Source of the DNA: Odobenus rosmarus divergens
Lineage: Eukaryota > Chordata > Mammalia > Carnivora > Odobenidae
DNA: 64,000 bases
Assembly (NCBI RefSeq): GCF_000321225.1
Contig: NW_004450285.1
Location: forward strand, 4,362,869-4,426,868
Reading direction: 5' to 3'
In this document: positions 1 to 12,704 of the stretch, one piece after another
Position numbering within the stretch: the first letter of the stretch is position 1
Layout of the letters: the number at the start of each line of letters is the position of its first letter
Translations under genes and position numbers: made by a program
The notes under the pieces: generated by a model
Database searches by the model: none
Told to the model about the DNA's origin: nothing
Seen by the model: only the letters and a program-made list of their open reading frames with translations

Positions 1-61
1 AGCAGATATCAAGACTAAAACAGGATCACTTAGATCATCTTTAGATTTTATATATGCATAT

Positions 62-757
62 ATTACATTTTTATTGAAGTACAATTGACATACAATATGC
101 TGTTAGTTTCAGAGGTACATCATGGCAGTTTGATATTTTTATACATAATGAAATGATCCCCACAATAAGTGTAGTTACTTTCTATCAGTCTACAAAGTTA
201 TTACAATATTACTGACTGTATTCCCTATGCTGTACATTATATCCCTGTGACTTATTTATTTTATAACTGAAAGTTTGTACCTCTTAACCCCTTTCTCCTA
301 TTTCATTCATCCCCATAAGCCCTCCCCACTCTGGTAACCAACAGTTTGTTTCCTGTATCTGTGAGTCTCTTTCTCTTTTATTTTGTTTATTCATTTGTTT
401 TGTTTTTTAGAATCCACATATGAGTGACATCATACGATATTTGTCTTTCTCTGTCTGACTTATTTCACCTAGCATAATATGCTCTAGGTCCATCCGTCTT
501 GCTGCAAATGGCAAGATTTAATTGTTTTTTTTTCTGCTAAATAATATTCCATTGTGTGTATATATACACATATACATATATATGTGTGTTTATCCATTAT
601 CTATGGGTGGACATGGACACTTCGGTTGCTTCCATATCTTGACTGTGTATATAATGCTGCAATGAACAAAGGGGTGCATATATGTCTTTAAATTGGTGGT
701 TTTGTTTTCTTTGGATAAATACCTAGAGGTGGAATTGTCGGATTGTATGGTAGTTAT
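62..757 (-). mobile_element. L1 3' region (ORF2 end and 3' UTR), antisense
   Basis: The plus strand reads as the reverse complement of the end of a mammalian L1: an 'attgaagtacaattgacat' start, then 'cttatttattttataactg', 'gtctgacttatttcacctag', 'gctgcaaatggcaagattt' and 'gcaatgaacaaaggggtgca' in the standard order. The copy is 5'-truncated and stops near 757, where a SINE fragment begins. It is heavily diverged and has no coding capacity. Confidence 0.85.
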
Positions 758-761
758 ATAT

Positions 762-832
762 ATATTTTAAGATTTTATTTGTACGAGAGAAAGAGAGCTT
801 GAGAAGAGGGAGGGGCAGACTCCCCATTGAGT
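762..832 (-). mobile_element. Can-SINE fragment (5'-truncated)
   Basis: 'ttttaagattttattt' followed by a purine-rich GAGA stretch and 'gaggggcagactccc' is the tail half of a minus-strand carnivore SINE. The tRNA-related head is absent, and a MIR follows within about 15 bases, so the head was lost by truncation or deletion. Confidence 0.7.
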
Positions 833-844
833 CACATGACAATG

Positions 845-1000
845 ATTATTAAGAGGCTGTGAGTATAATGGGTAAAATCATATGGGTCAGTGCCAGACAG
901 CCTGCATTTGAATCCCAGCTCTACCACTTACTGGCTGTTGTGTGGATTACAGATAATCCATGAAAAATGCTTAAAATAGTATTACTCAGTTTAACCATTA
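845..1000 (+). repeat. MIR SINE fragment
   Basis: 'gcctgcatttgaatcccag' followed by 'ctctaccacttactggctg' is the MIR core in sense orientation, preceded by a weakened 'attaagaggctgtgag' head. The copy is old, diverged and incomplete. Confidence 0.7.
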
Positions 1001-4000
1001 TTCTTAATCAGTTATTGGTATAGAAGTTAGCTTGCTTCTGGAGAAGAATTTTGATGCTTTCTTGTTTCTATACTTAGGAAAAGTTTAAGATGAATAGGAT
1101 ACATTTTCTTCCCTGGTGGGGAACTCTATTTTCATTTGCCAATTCATTTAGTTCTCCAACTCGCCTTTGATAGAATAATAATTATACTAATTTCATAAAT
1201 GTGAAATTCTCAGAGCGGTTAAAAAAGTAACTGAACCCAAATGTAAATCCAGGTTTCTCTACCAAAATCAAGATTTAAACGTGCCAATATAGTAAAAGAA
1301 AAGATTTGTTTGACAATATATGCCTTTTTAGTCACAAAATTTGTTCTTACGCTTCTACATTCATTGAGTCATGGAATGTTTTTCTGTAACACGCCTTAAT
1401 ATAAAATGTGCTTTAATTACACAAGTTCAGTTTGTGGGAAGGTCTTACCTATGGCTTCAGTGAAAGAAAGTAAGAATAGTACTACCCATATGACCCACTT
1501 TTGAAATCATTTCCTCTTTTTTATCTTTCCCACCCTCTCTATCGCTATTCCTACTCATTGTAGCCCATATAATAGCTGACCTGGGTTACTACAACAGCCT
1601 GAAAAATGGTGTTTTCATCTCTAATCTTGTCCTCCTTAGAGCATTCTCTGCACTGTTACCAGGGTGGTTAATTGCCAGCATTAAGCACATTTCCCCCTCT
1701 ACCCAAGTTAGAGCTCATTAGGGCAGCTTCTTGGCTCTCCCCACTTACGTCTCTTACCTCTCCAGCCTGGAATCTCACTAGAAGGCTCAAGCAATAGCAG
1801 ATGCTCAAAGTTCTCTTGAGCACACAAAAGTGCCTTTTCATCTTTGTGAATTTGACCTCTCATTGCCCTACTACTTTCTTTTTCCCCCCGGTAATGAGCA
1901 CTGGGCTTCATATACCAGAGGTTCTCAGTAGATGTGTTTCCTGAAAGAATAAACAAATGTTTCTGCTCTTCTTTTTAGAAAATCTTTTAGGGAAGCAGTT
2001 TTTATTGTGGAAAATCTTGAGAAGTTTAGTTACACACCAGGAGTCCTGGATTTTCGTTCTGATTCTGTCCTTGGCTCACTGTGGGAGACTGGACATGTGC
2101 CTGTAGGTTTGGGCATATAAGTGTCCGAGCAGATTTTGGGATTGGAACAGCTCACTATTGGGGCAAAATTAGGAGAGCATTGAAGAGGCAGGAAAGCTTT
2201 GCATATTATTTATTTAAAGTCTTACAACTACCAATGGTGTAGGAATTAATATCCTCATAATACCAATGGAAAACGGTGTCACAAATAAGTTAAATGTTGT
2301 CCAAAGGGAAGAAGAAAATTGCTTCTGATGCAAGGGCTCTGAGGAAGGAAGAGGAGAAAAGCCAAAAGTGAGACTGTCTTCATTCCTGAATCTCTCCCCC
2401 TATATCCCTTCCATGATTGAATCTTTCGGAAGGAGGCAAAGGGTAGGGAGGGCCGGAGAGATCTGGGGACTCTGGAACGGGGGAGGGGGGCTTCCTTGTT
2501 TGTCAGGGCATGGCCTGGGGAGCCTGCACCTCCTTTAATGAAGTTGAACATCCAGTGTATTCGGTGTGCAAGGCTGCCCACTGCTGCTGCTTTGAAATGT
2601 CTGAAGAAGAGGTCTAGGCAAATCAGCCTGTGCTGGCACTTCTGGTTCCCATGGCATACGTGTGTCATCATGCTTGTGAGGGATGCCCAGATGCTAAGAG
2701 GACCGGAAGAGGCATAGGGTCAGGACAAGGAAGCTGCAGAGCGTGGGGCTGTGTGGCTGGAGTCTGGAGGAGGGCCTCCCCTTTCAACACTGGGTGCCAG
2801 GTGGAAACAGGCAGGACCACTGTCACTTCAGCAGGATGCCGAGCCAGCGGGGACAACGCTAGGTCAGAGCACATTATTGCCAAAACCTCTCTGCCTCCAA
2901 TCTGTAAGAACTTAGAAAGTCCCTGGCGAGGAGGTCCTCCGAAGGAAGGAGGAAAAAGATGTAATTTACTGAGATTAAATCCTGAAGTACTTGAGATAAT
3001 ACCTGAAAAGTATTGGCTAAAACTGGAAGAGACTGAGTTATAATCATTGACGAGTCAAAGATGGTTGTTTCTGTTCAGTGAGCTCAAAAGCAAGATGAGA
3101 TTCCTTGCAGAAAATAGTTACCTTTTTTTTTTTTTGGCACGTTTGAATTGTGGCATGTGTCATCAATGTATTTTTAATAATTCAGTCATTCAACAACTAT
3201 TTATTGGTCATCTACTATATACAGGAATTCTGCTCATAACTCTTGCTGATGTTTCAAAGCCCTTTTGAAACAACTCTTTCTGTGACCCAATGCTCTCTTG
3301 GAGACTCATGGAGGCCTTCTAAAGCCCAGCTTCTCAAACCCAACCCTACCTTTTCTTACAGCAGAGGTTCCTCACTCTTCATAATTCCCCCTTTAGTTTT
3401 GCTTTCCTGGGGATTTCCATTATTATTTTTCAAGCAATAGTCTACACAGAAGGTGTGGTAGGCCTATATCTGTAAATGTATATGATCTAATTTGAAAATT
3501 TACTAAGTCATAAATACACTGATTCCCCTTGCGTTAGCTCTGCGGTGACCCCACCTTTTTTCCTGGATGTTAAGGGTAAAGCAGTAGATGGAAGTTTTTA
3601 ACAAAATAACTCTAAGTTGGAAAAGGAAAAACTTCTGCTTTAGCAGAGTAGGGTTGAAGAGGTATGCTAGTAGGAGGTTATCTTTCCTGTTCCAGGATTG
3701 GTTGGTTGTTTTTTGGATATCCTACTTGAAGGTCAGACCACCATAGAGAGTAAGAAGCATCATCATTTCTGCCTAAGCAGTGACAGAACCAGCAGAGAAG
3801 GGACTGATTGAAATCCCTCTCTGGAGGCCAACCAGAAGAGAACAAGGGGCTAGGATTAGGGCATGGGAGTGAGGTTAAAAGGAGTGAATGGCAGTGAGGA
3901 GCAGGGGAGAGTTCCTGGAAGGGTCTGGAGGAGAGTGTCTTCAGGTCGGGGAGAGCTTGCATGCCGTCCTCCAAGAGACCAGGAATGCAGCCCCCTGCCA

Positions 4001-4984
4001 TTAGTAGGACTGTGACTCCCTTGTAGGAAACCTCCTAGATCTCTGCGCCCCTTGTAGACACTGTATTGTTTGAACCTACAGTAGATAACTAACTGGACAT
4101 TAGTTAAGATTCTGCATATGTGCTTCTGGCCTAAATAGGTGGTAGATGCTCTTTTCTTCCTTCTCCCTATCTCATGTCCAGACTCCCTCAGGTGGAAGGC
4201 AGCATGGTGAAAAGACCTGCAAGGGGCCCCTTCAGACTGTAGTAGACAGAGTATGTTGTTTGCTGACTGTGCCACTGTTTCCTTCCACGGTAAGAGGGTT
4301 CGTGTCCAGGTAATGCTCTGGGGAGCAGCAGAAGAGCAACAACCACAGCATCGTTTTAAATTCAATTCAAGAAATTGGCTTCCTCCTCTCCCATCTTTCC
4401 CTGTCTTATGTTAAGCATTTGTAGTTGCTTCAGGCTTTGAAATTGTCATTTCATCAAATTATACTTTCACATATTGTTGTAGAATACATAACAATATATC
4501 GCCATGCCAAAGCTATTTTATTGTTATAGAAGTTAGGTATATAGAAAGAAAAAACAATAGAATAAAATAAAATCATCTGAAACATTTCAATTCCAATTTC
4601 TTTTTTTTTTTTTTTTACACAAGATGATGGAACATTGAGGCAAATTCTTTTCTTCATGTCGGTATAAAGTATAATTTTCCTAGGGAAGTTTTTTCATTCC
4701 TTGATTGTGGGATCTATAGTGAATGCTCTAACCTAGTCCTGCAAAAATACTATGACAAAAAAATCTGAACACGTAGAGATTTTGGGGAAACAGAGCACTT
4801 TCTACTAAAGACCTGCTGCCGACCTGTGCTTTGATACTCTCTCAGGTTTCACTGGAGGTGGGAGGTGGGAGTTTGAGAGTCTTAATTCAGTCTTTTTCTG
4901 ATTGCGTAGACACAACCTATGCATAGCCCCTACCGTCTTCCAACTGCCATGGGTCTTCTGTTGCTTTTTCCCTTTTGTTTCTTT
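1001..4984. other. Unassigned non-coding sequence
   Basis: No gene was recognised. A weak match to an ancient repeat sits near 1525-1690 ('gggttactacaacagcctg'), and 2205-2310 could be a degraded MIR. The longest open frame (3856-4365, minus, 169 codons) has no recognisable domain, no splice or promoter context, and compositionally ordinary codons, so I read it as chance. A T-run lies at 3123-3136 and another near 4600-4616. Confidence 0.6.
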
Positions 4985-5450
4985 CATTTCTCCTTTTATT
5001 AATATCGTCTTTCAGTAGTGAATTATTTTAGAACAGTCACCGTTGTAACTACCATCCAACGCAAGAGATAGAACCTTGTCAGCCATCCCAGAAACCCCTT
5101 GGTGAGGCCCATCCCAGTTACAAACACTTCCTTCTGTCAGAATAGCCATTATCCTGACTTTTATAGTAATTATGTCCTCGCATTTTTTTTTACCACCCAA
5201 GAGTGCATCTTTATACACTGTATCTTAGTCTTTTTCATTAAAAATGTCTTTAGATTCTCTTTTAATCTACAATTTTTTTCTCCACCCCTACCTACCTCAT
5301 CCCCTTCTTTTCCTTAAAATTTTCTTGTTGAAGGACCTAGGTAATTTGAACTGTCAAGTTTTCTATTGTCTGGATTTTGCTAACTATATATTCTTGGCTA
5401 AGTTGACATGTTCTGTTCTCCTTTCTATTTTCTAAAAATTGGCTACAGGA
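4985..5450 (-). mobile_element. Probable ancient L1 3' remnant
   Basis: Phrases such as 'cagaatagccattatcctga' and 'ttctattgtctggattttgc' resemble antisense 3' parts of old L1M-type elements. The match is partial and from memory, so the boundaries and family are uncertain. Confidence 0.4.
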
Positions 5451-6314
5451 TTCAGAGGGTTGGTCATACTCGTGTTTGACATTTTAGCAAGTCAATAAAA
5501 GGTACATATGTCTGATTGTCTCTTTTTGTCAGCAGACATTGATACTTATTACATAAATCTGTTAATTCATTGAGTGGAGGATGGTTGCAAATGATGATAG
5601 CCTATCACTTAAAAATTTTTATCTTAAATATTTTTATAAGTAGACACTTGCTCTCATCTATTATTTGGTTATCCAATGGTCTAGTCATATAGGAAAGACA
5701 GAATAAAAGCTTGTTTCTTTCTCTTTATTTACTATCCTTTGAAGGTGATCATTTAATTTTTAGTAATTTAAATATTAATGAATGGATTTATATCCATGGG
5801 AATTGTTTTCCTTTTTGAAGCAAAACTGACCCATCTTCGGCCAGTGGAAACCTCATAAAGTTGTCTACTGAGTCCTTTTGACAGGTCTGATAGTCTTGCT
5901 TTTTTTAAACAAGGTATTTCAAGATCATTTTGTGTATGTCCTCCCCCAGACATGGAATCAGTCATTTGTCCAATATCTGAGGAAGGCTGTTTCTCTTGGC
6001 CCCTGTAAATAACCTGACAAAGAGACTTGTTGCTTAACCAATGCCTAATGTGTTCATTTGGAATGCTCTGATGCTCAATTTTATTAGGCATTTACAAAAC
6101 AAAGGCCGTTTCCCCCCTGTATTGTAATTAGTGTAATTAGAGTTTATGTGTGAAGTGTCATATATCTACTGTGGATGTATTTCAGGGTAACAAGGATACT
6201 GAATTATCTCACTAAGATTGCTGGTTTAAATAATTTATTTATGTAGTATATTTGATAATACCTCACATTAGAAAATTAAAGTTCCTCCAATCAAAATAAC
6301 GTTGAGCCATGAAA
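5451..6314. other. Unassigned AT-rich non-coding sequence
   Basis: I see no gene, SINE or clear repeat here. A 107-codon minus open frame at 5768-6091 has no recognisable motif and is treated as chance. Confidence 0.55.
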
Positions 6315-6512
6315 TGAGTAAGTCACAGGAATAAAAGGTACAGCATAAGGAATACAGTCAGATATTGTAATAGTGATGTACAGGGACAGATGGTAGCTAC
6401 TCTTATGATGAGCATAGCATAATGTATAAATTTGTTGAATCCCTGTGTTGTATACCTGAAACTAACATTGTGTGTCAGCTATACTCAACCCCCACTGAAA
6501 AAGACCCCCCCC
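6315..6512 (+). mobile_element. L1 3' terminal fragment, sense
   Basis: 'ggaatacagtcagatattgtaa', then 'agcataatgtataaatttg', 'gttgtatacctgaaactaa' and 'tgtcagctatactcaa' follow the order of the sense 3' end of L1MB-like elements. The expected A-rich end is decayed into a C-rich run (about 6506-6518). Confidence 0.75.
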
Positions 6513-7286
6513 TCCCCCAGACCCAAAATAGCATTGAGCAATTTGGAACAAAAATGGATTCTTGCTTATACTCTTCCTGCTATTCAGGGCTAATATTTAT
6601 ATATGAAAGGAAAAACAGACTAGAACAAGATTATAGAATGATTTTTTTTCCCTGAGAGGCTAACAAGAATAAGTGAAGTGTCATGCCATGCTAACCTAGG
6701 GAACAAATTGTAAATCCAGAGAGAAGAAACAGGTTTCAGAGTTTATACTGCTGCTGTCTTTTGGGGATCAGCTTCCATTGTTACCATAATGTCTTATGTT
6801 GAAAAGGGCAGATGAGGTTGCTGAGTGGCTGGTTGGAGAGTCCTCAAGAGAATACCCAGGAAACTGAGTTGCAGCACATGTTGGAGCAGCCTCACAAGTG
6901 AAAATAAATCCACAACATGTGGTTTTCTGCCTGAGAGTACTCGCCATTCACTGCATAGTTCATCTGGATGGAGTACCAGTGTATTTCTCTTTCAAATCAA
7001 AATGGAAAATGTTTTATGTTGTGTAGACCAGCACTGGGTCTCCAGTTTTCTAGATCTCATATAAAAGTGTAATCTGTAGACAGTAGCCAGGCATTGTATT
7101 GGCCTATTAGAAATCACATTTTTCAAATGTAGTTGAAGTTCATCTGAAGTAGCTCCTGTTATTTTAGACCAATTTTTAATTGATATGCTCAGTCTATTTT
7201 CTCTTTACTCCCAAACACCACTATTGATCAAAAGTTAAATTGGACCAAGTTGCTATGCACAACATATTGTCAGCTCTAACATCATT

Positions 7287-7303
7287 CCCCCCCCCCGCCC
7301 CCC
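7287..7303. repeat. Poly-C tract
   Basis: Seventeen bases, all C except one G at 7297. It is a homopolymer prone to slippage, in otherwise AT-rich sequence. Confidence 0.95.
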
Positions 7304-9196
7304 AATCTTGGTGCCCTTAATTATACTTAACCAAATCAATGTTAAATTAAATTCACATTAGAGTTCATATGTAGATTTGTTGCTGTTGTGAATTTCAAAG
7401 AGAGAAGCACTTTGCAAGGATATGCATACAATTCAGTGGAGTGAGTAGAAACTATTGCAGAGGCAGTTAGCGATGTGTGTTGTTTGGAGAAGTGAGGGGT
7501 TTCCTGAATCCTTTTGTTCTGTCTCACATGAGTGAGATGTTGTGCAACAAACAAAGAAGGCTGAGGGATTATAACTCAACCTGTTTCTAGCAATTTTAAA
7601 TCTCAGCTATTTTTATCATTTACCATGGCAAATATTTTACCCCCCATTGCCACTCTTGCAAATTACTTTGTTCTTCAGTTTTGTTCAATAGCAGAAACAG
7701 CTGCATAGTATTCATTTTTCTTTTTTCTTGTGGCAGATGATTTTCATGAGATGTAGACCAAATTATTTATAACTTCCTCTTGGAAGATTATGACCTAGTG
7801 CTCTACTCAATTTTTTTTTTTTGAAATAGCTTAGGCAATAATGATTTCTAACTAGTGCATTTTCTATGGATTACTGACCACTTGAAAGAGTTCAGTGTTT
7901 CATTAGATTTATTCAGTCCTCTTGGAATTGCCAGTAAGAAGACAAGGGCCAGAGGCAGAGGTTGATATCATTAAAAAGTTTGAAAAATACCTTTGTGAAA
8001 CTCTTCAAATTTGACTGCTTGAACTACAAGTTTCTGCTGAAATTATGGTCACATTTCCTTTGGGAGAAAATGAATAGGTCATATTTGTGGCATATAACTT
8101 TTTTAAGTATGAGATCTGTGACTGCATTAAAGATCATTAAAGGACTATATTTAAGACCCACTTCTTCACTGATTTAAGCTGGAAGTGCCATGGAGATCAC
8201 ATATTCGACTTCTGGAGATAAAAGTTGATTCCTGTTACCACTTTCTAGTTTCCTATGTGTCGAAGCTAGTAGTCACATGGAACAGGAGAATTGTATTATC
8301 AATGAATTATAACACTTGATGGCTTGTGGATGTCACAAATAAATTTTCAAAATTACTTAACAAATGAAAAAAAAATCAATAGTCATTTTGAGTTTCTCCA
8401 TGGTTTCTTTTTTGACATGTGTCTCAGAGGTAGCTTACAGGTAAACCGAGGTTGACAGCATCAGGCAGCAGCCTGCCAGTGCTGGTCCCAAGCTGCCTTA
8501 GAGCTCATGTCTCCAATGAGGACACAAGTGTGACGGAAACATGGAACCGTCAAGCAAAATATTTGTGCTGTCCCTGTGCCCTTCACCTTACATGTTATAG
8601 AGCTGTTGGTGAGAAGTGGCTGCTCAGCTGGGGACCACATTATCCAAGACCTTCTTGTAATTAAATCTAGCCACCGATTGGTTTTTAGCAAATGGAAAGG
8701 GATTGGAAATGATGTACACATACTTTTCTGTCATACTTTTCTCCAGGTACTTCTTTCCCTCTAGCTAGTTGGGATGGTGATAACTCCCAGGATCAATTTA
8801 CAAGCTTTCTGGTGAAGTGGCAGAATTTATGTAGTTCTGAGTTCCTATGGCCTCATGGAAGGGCTATTCCTTCTGTTTTCCTGTTCAGTATTATTAGGTG
8901 AGCAAGAAAGAAATTTTAATTATTTTGAGTCTCTGAAACTTTTGGTTTTATTTGTTATAGCTGCTAGGGTTTCTCTAATAAAGCATGTAAATTCCTACAA
9001 GCATTTATAGGCCAAACCTAATAACTGGATTAAAGGCAGGGTAAAGGTTGGCAGAGAGGGAAAAGAAGTTACTTTGATTCCTAAGTTGTTGAAGATAACT
9101 ATGGAAGAAAGGTATGTGTAATCCATTTCAATTTTAAGACAAGAAAAGTTATTGTAAACTAGTTTTAGAATTGGGGCCAGTGTAGGATTCAAGCAT

Positions 9197-9232
9197 ATTC
9201 ATTCATTCATCAATTCATTCATTCATTCATTC
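9197..9232. repeat. (ATTC)n microsatellite
   Basis: About nine copies of ATTC with one CA interruption near 9210. It is followed by 'aacaaatgcctactc', so the repeat probably grew from the ATTC-rich end of an old antisense L2 or L1 fragment. Confidence 0.9.
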
Positions 9233-10150
9233 AACAAATGCCTACTCTATATAGGCACTGTGGATAATTCAATAAAAAAGAGAGGCCAAAAAATTTTAGG
9301 CTATCTCCAAACCTCTACTGCTTCTACTCATTAATTCTTGTTTTGTGTTTGGTTAATGAGGGAAATTATAACACCTTCAGTCACAGGTGTCATCTTAGTC
9401 AGTAAAATCCCACTGTTGTTTGCTCTTATGATTTTAATTCTTTATGAATGTTAAGTGGCTCTCAGGGTCCTTCTGAAGGGGAAGGGAGTATTATATGTGA
9501 ATTCCTTTGGTGCTTTTTCCTGGCCCTAGCTTTCTTGGCTCTAGGTTCTGACAGCAGAATAAATGGGGATATGCATGAGGCTGTGAAATAACTGCTGTTC
9601 AAATGTGCAGTGTTCAACATTTAAAAGGAATTGCATTTCAATACATGATAAAATTTCCAGATTACCTTGAGAATTGGGGCTGCTCCTGTCAGTTACATTG
9701 AAAGAATTCCAGCACGCTGAATTACCTGACAAGTTGTGGTGTTTTATGTGCTGTATTGATACTGGAGTATTTGTTTTGCTTCAGTGGGTACTTAATTATT
9801 TGTTTCTTTTTGACGGTGTACTAGAATTAATTCGCAGCATTATGAAGCTGCATTAGACATCCCCTTGAGAGCAAGGGCTGGATCTTGTAACCCTGGTGCA
9901 TCGTCTGAATGTTTAGCCCACAGTTTAAATATATTGAATTAGAGTTATGAATTACTTTTAAAGGGAAAGAAATTACAGCTTTTCCATCCTAATAGAGATT
10001 TCAGAGATGTAAGATGAAAGGACACAACTGTAGGAAATGGAGACAGTAATCAGAATCCAGTTTATGATGGGCTCATGGGGACACGGCTTTCGGTAGAGCA
10101 TGGCACAACTCAAAGTGCACGTTTTGCCCTTTAGCAATTAAAATTATTTT

Positions 10151-10355
10151 TTTTTAAGATTATATTTATTTATTTATAGAGAGAGGACGAGCAGGGGGAG
10201 GGGCAGAGGGAAAGGGAGAGAGAGAGAATCAAGCAGACTCTATGCTGAGCATGGATTCCCGATGTGGTGGTCGATCCCATGACCCTGCTGAGATCATGAC
10301 CTGAGCCGAGATCAAGAGTTGGATGCTCAACTGACAGCGCCACCCAGGTGCCCCT
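10151..10355 (-). mobile_element. Can-SINE, full length, older copy
   Basis: Reads antisense from a T-run and 'aagattatatttatttattt' through the GAGA-rich middle and 'gatcatgacctgagccgag' to 'gccacccaggtgcccc'. The flanks 'aaaattatttt' (left) and 'aaaactatttt' (right) look like a target-site duplication with one change. Divergence in the body suggests an older subfamily than the perfect-duplication copies elsewhere in the window. Confidence 0.93.
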
Positions 10356-10510
10356 AAAAACTATTTTCTATATGCAAACAAAGCAAAAGGTCTGGCAAAA
10401 GTTCCTTTTTTGGAAAACAAAAGACAGAGTAAGTTTATTCAAGGTTTTGTAGATCCTTAGTGTGTTAAAATATCTATTAGTAATTATCTGTGGGATAGAC
10501 ATAAATTAAT

Positions 10511-10541
10511 TTATTAATATATCGTGTTGATATATTAATAA
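10511..10541. repeat. Perfect inverted repeat, 13-bp arms, 5-nt loop
   Basis: Left arm 'ttattaatatatc' (10511-10523), loop 'gtgtt', right arm 'gatatattaataa' (10529-10541). The arms are exactly complementary and AT-rich. It could extrude as a cruciform; no terminator or gene is nearby to give it a function. Confidence 0.9.
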
Positions 10542-11550
10542 TTATCAGCTCTTTAGCAAGAAGAAAAAAGCCCCAGAAAGTTAAATGTTACTGTTTTTAT
10601 TTAGTGCTGAAATGCCAAAATTTTGGTTTTTCTATCTGAAAGGTTGTTGAGAACATCAGAAAGGTAAAATAATTTCCTTTAGATATTCATAAGAGGGCTT
10701 TTTTCTCTGAAGATAACCAAAGTTCTGCATATTGGAGAAACTTACTTTCACTTCCAGAGATATGATCTTTACTGAGTAAGCAATATTTTCTAATCAAAAT
10801 GACACTAATGGGTCAGATTTCATGGTCAGAAATTTGAAAGCCTAAGCGAAGGCCCATTCTTTCATAGAATGGTGTTAGCAATTTTGAAAGATGATGGTGG
10901 TATTTCTAATTTATTTTTTGATGAATCCTAAAATGCATTTAAATGTGACTATAATAATGATACTCTCCTTTTACTAAGGATCTCAGCAGAAGCTGGTTTT
11001 GTGGGAAAATACCTGTATGAATAAGTCATCCTGTGATTTTCTGAAGTGGGTATTCAGGAGACACTTATGGAAAGGAAAGAAAAAGAAAGAAAAAATACTC
11101 CTACGTTCATATGGGGCATAAGTGTTTTTCCCCTATTATAATAGCAGAAACAAGCTAGTTATAGATAAAGAAGAATAATGGAGAAAAATGTTAAAAATTG
11201 AAGTCAAAATTCAGCCTTTTCTTTGTGCTCCTTAGTGGTGCTAACATGCTATATATTTTATGATGATAACAATAGTCATGACAGTAATTATACATGGAAC
11301 TGTGATCCAAGATTCCCCATGTATGCTGCATTTTTCTAGCTTGTTCACTTTTGAAATAGGTTTGGACAAAATATTGACAGTATCTAAACCTAACCCCTGC
11401 TGTGTTTGGAGGAAGTAGTTTTATATTAGTTCTGTAGTTTTATGTGTAGTTGAAAAAGAACATCTGAAAATATAGAGCCCATTAAGAAGTGTGGTATCTA
11501 TATCTGTTTGCCAACAATGGCTAACCGATGCCATTTTTTTTGGGAGGAAG
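10542..11550. other. Unassigned non-coding sequence
   Basis: AT-rich sequence in which I recognise no gene, SINE or L1. Confidence 0.55.
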
Positions 11551-11569
11551 AAAAGAAAAAGGAAGCACA

Positions 11570-11764
11570 GGGGCGCCTGGGTGGCTCAGTTGGTTGAGCG
11601 ACTGCCTTCGGCCCGGGTCATGGTCCTGGAGTCCTGGGATTGAGTCCCGCATCAGGCTCCCTGCTCAGCGGGGAATCTGCTTCTCCCTCTGACCCTCTTC
11701 CCTCTCGTGCTCACTATCTCTCATTCTCAATCTCTCAAATAAATAAATAGAATCTTTAAAAAAA
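11570..11764 (+). mobile_element. Can-SINE, full length, young
   Basis: Starts 'ggggcgcctgggtggctcag'. It carries a tRNA-like A box (tggctcagttgg, 11582-11593) and B box (gattgagtccc, 11638-11648), then a CT-rich region and 'aaataaataaatagaatctt' ahead of the A-tail. The flanks match exactly over 19 bases (11551-11569 and 11765-11783, 'aaaagaaaaaggaagcaca'), the sign of an L1-mediated insertion with little decay since. Confidence 0.97.
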
Positions 11765-11783
11765 AAAAGAAAAAGGAAGCACA

Positions 11784-12474
11784 TGGGATATTTGAATCCA
11801 TACCTCGAATTCATGGTGCTTAGATGTTCTTTTCCAAGTTCAGGGGTTTTTATTGTAGGGAAATAATCAAGAAACTTATCAAATAGTATTAGAGTACTAA
11901 AAAAGTAGCACTAAAATGAAACTAATGAACATTTTAGATAAAGTGCTATTTGTGAGACCAATTACATTTTGCTTAGAGTGACTGTTAATTTTTTAAGTGT
12001 TCATGTAAAAGCTGGTGATTTTTATTTATTTCTCAATGGCATATTTGAGATGAAAAACAGAAATCTGTTCTAGTATTTTGTAGAAATTAGTGAGTTTTAG
12101 TAAATGGAATAAGTAATTCTCTATGATAAGTTTTGAGAAAACTTTTTCAAATATTCTTTCAGTTTCAGATATTGTAAGAAAATAAGCAAAAGAAATAGGT
12201 ATGGTGTAAAAATAACTATGTGAGTCACTTATTATACTATTTTACTTAACAGTTGCTATAGGACTATTTTCATATTCCTGAATTAATTACAACATGCCCC
12301 ATTTATGTATACTGAGTCCTTTTGTGTTTAAGAGAAAATAAGAATGTGATGTCATTGTTTTCAACATAGTAAGTTCTATAATATAATCTTTTGTATTAAT
12401 AAGCAATAATCTATAATAAGCAATACTTTACAATTTTGGGATTAGCTTATGGAAAGTTATTTACAGGCCTCTAT
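11784..12474. other. Unassigned AT-rich sequence
   Basis: No gene or identifiable repeat. It simply separates two plus-strand SINEs. Confidence 0.55.
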
Positions 12475-12492
12475 AAAGAATATTATTAAATC

Positions 12493-12686
12493 GGGGCACC
12501 TGGGTGGCCCAGTTGGTTGAGCGTCTGACTCTTGATTTTGGCTCAGGTCATGATCTCAGGGTCCTGGGATTTAGCCCCTTGCATTGGGCTCCTCACTATG
12601 TGGGGAGTCTGCTTCAGGATTCTCTGTCCCTCTGCCCCTCCCCCTGCTCGCTTGCTCTCTCTCAAAAAAAAAAAAAACAAACTTAA
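12493..12686 (+). mobile_element. Can-SINE, full length
   Basis: 'ggggcacctgggtggcccag' head, 'gctcaggtcatgatctcagg' body, CT-rich region and a long A-tail. An exact 18-bp duplication, 'aaagaatattattaaatc', lies at 12475-12492 and 12687-12704. A 60-codon open frame beginning inside the SINE (12504) is an artefact of the repeat. Confidence 0.97.
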
Positions 12687-12704
12687 AAAAGAATATTATT
12701 AAAT

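Larger units (their letters stand above)
6513..10150. other. Unassigned non-coding sequence
   Basis: No gene or complete mobile element was recognised over about 3.6 kb apart from two simple repeats listed separately. Sequence near 9235-9290, after the ATTC repeat, may be the end of an L2 or old L1 element. The small open frames are short and overlap on both strands. Confidence 0.55.

Noticed and set aside
2630..3043. 137-codon plus open frame
   Set aside because: No known motif and an overlapping minus frame in the same sequence; nothing supports transcription or translation.
3856..4365. 169-codon minus open frame, the longest in the window
   Set aside because: No recognisable domain, low-complexity Ser/Pro/Leu-rich tail, no promoter, splice or polyadenylation context, and overlapping frames on the same strand. 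A frame of this length can occur by chance in 64 kb.
9197..9232. CRISPR-like short regular repeats
   Set aside because: Simple (ATTC)n microsatellite with no spacers in a mammalian genome.
11570..11764. tRNA gene suggested by A and B boxes
   Set aside because: The boxes belong to the tRNA-derived head of a Can-SINE; there is no cloverleaf acceptor stem or tRNA 3' end, and an A-tail and target duplication are present.
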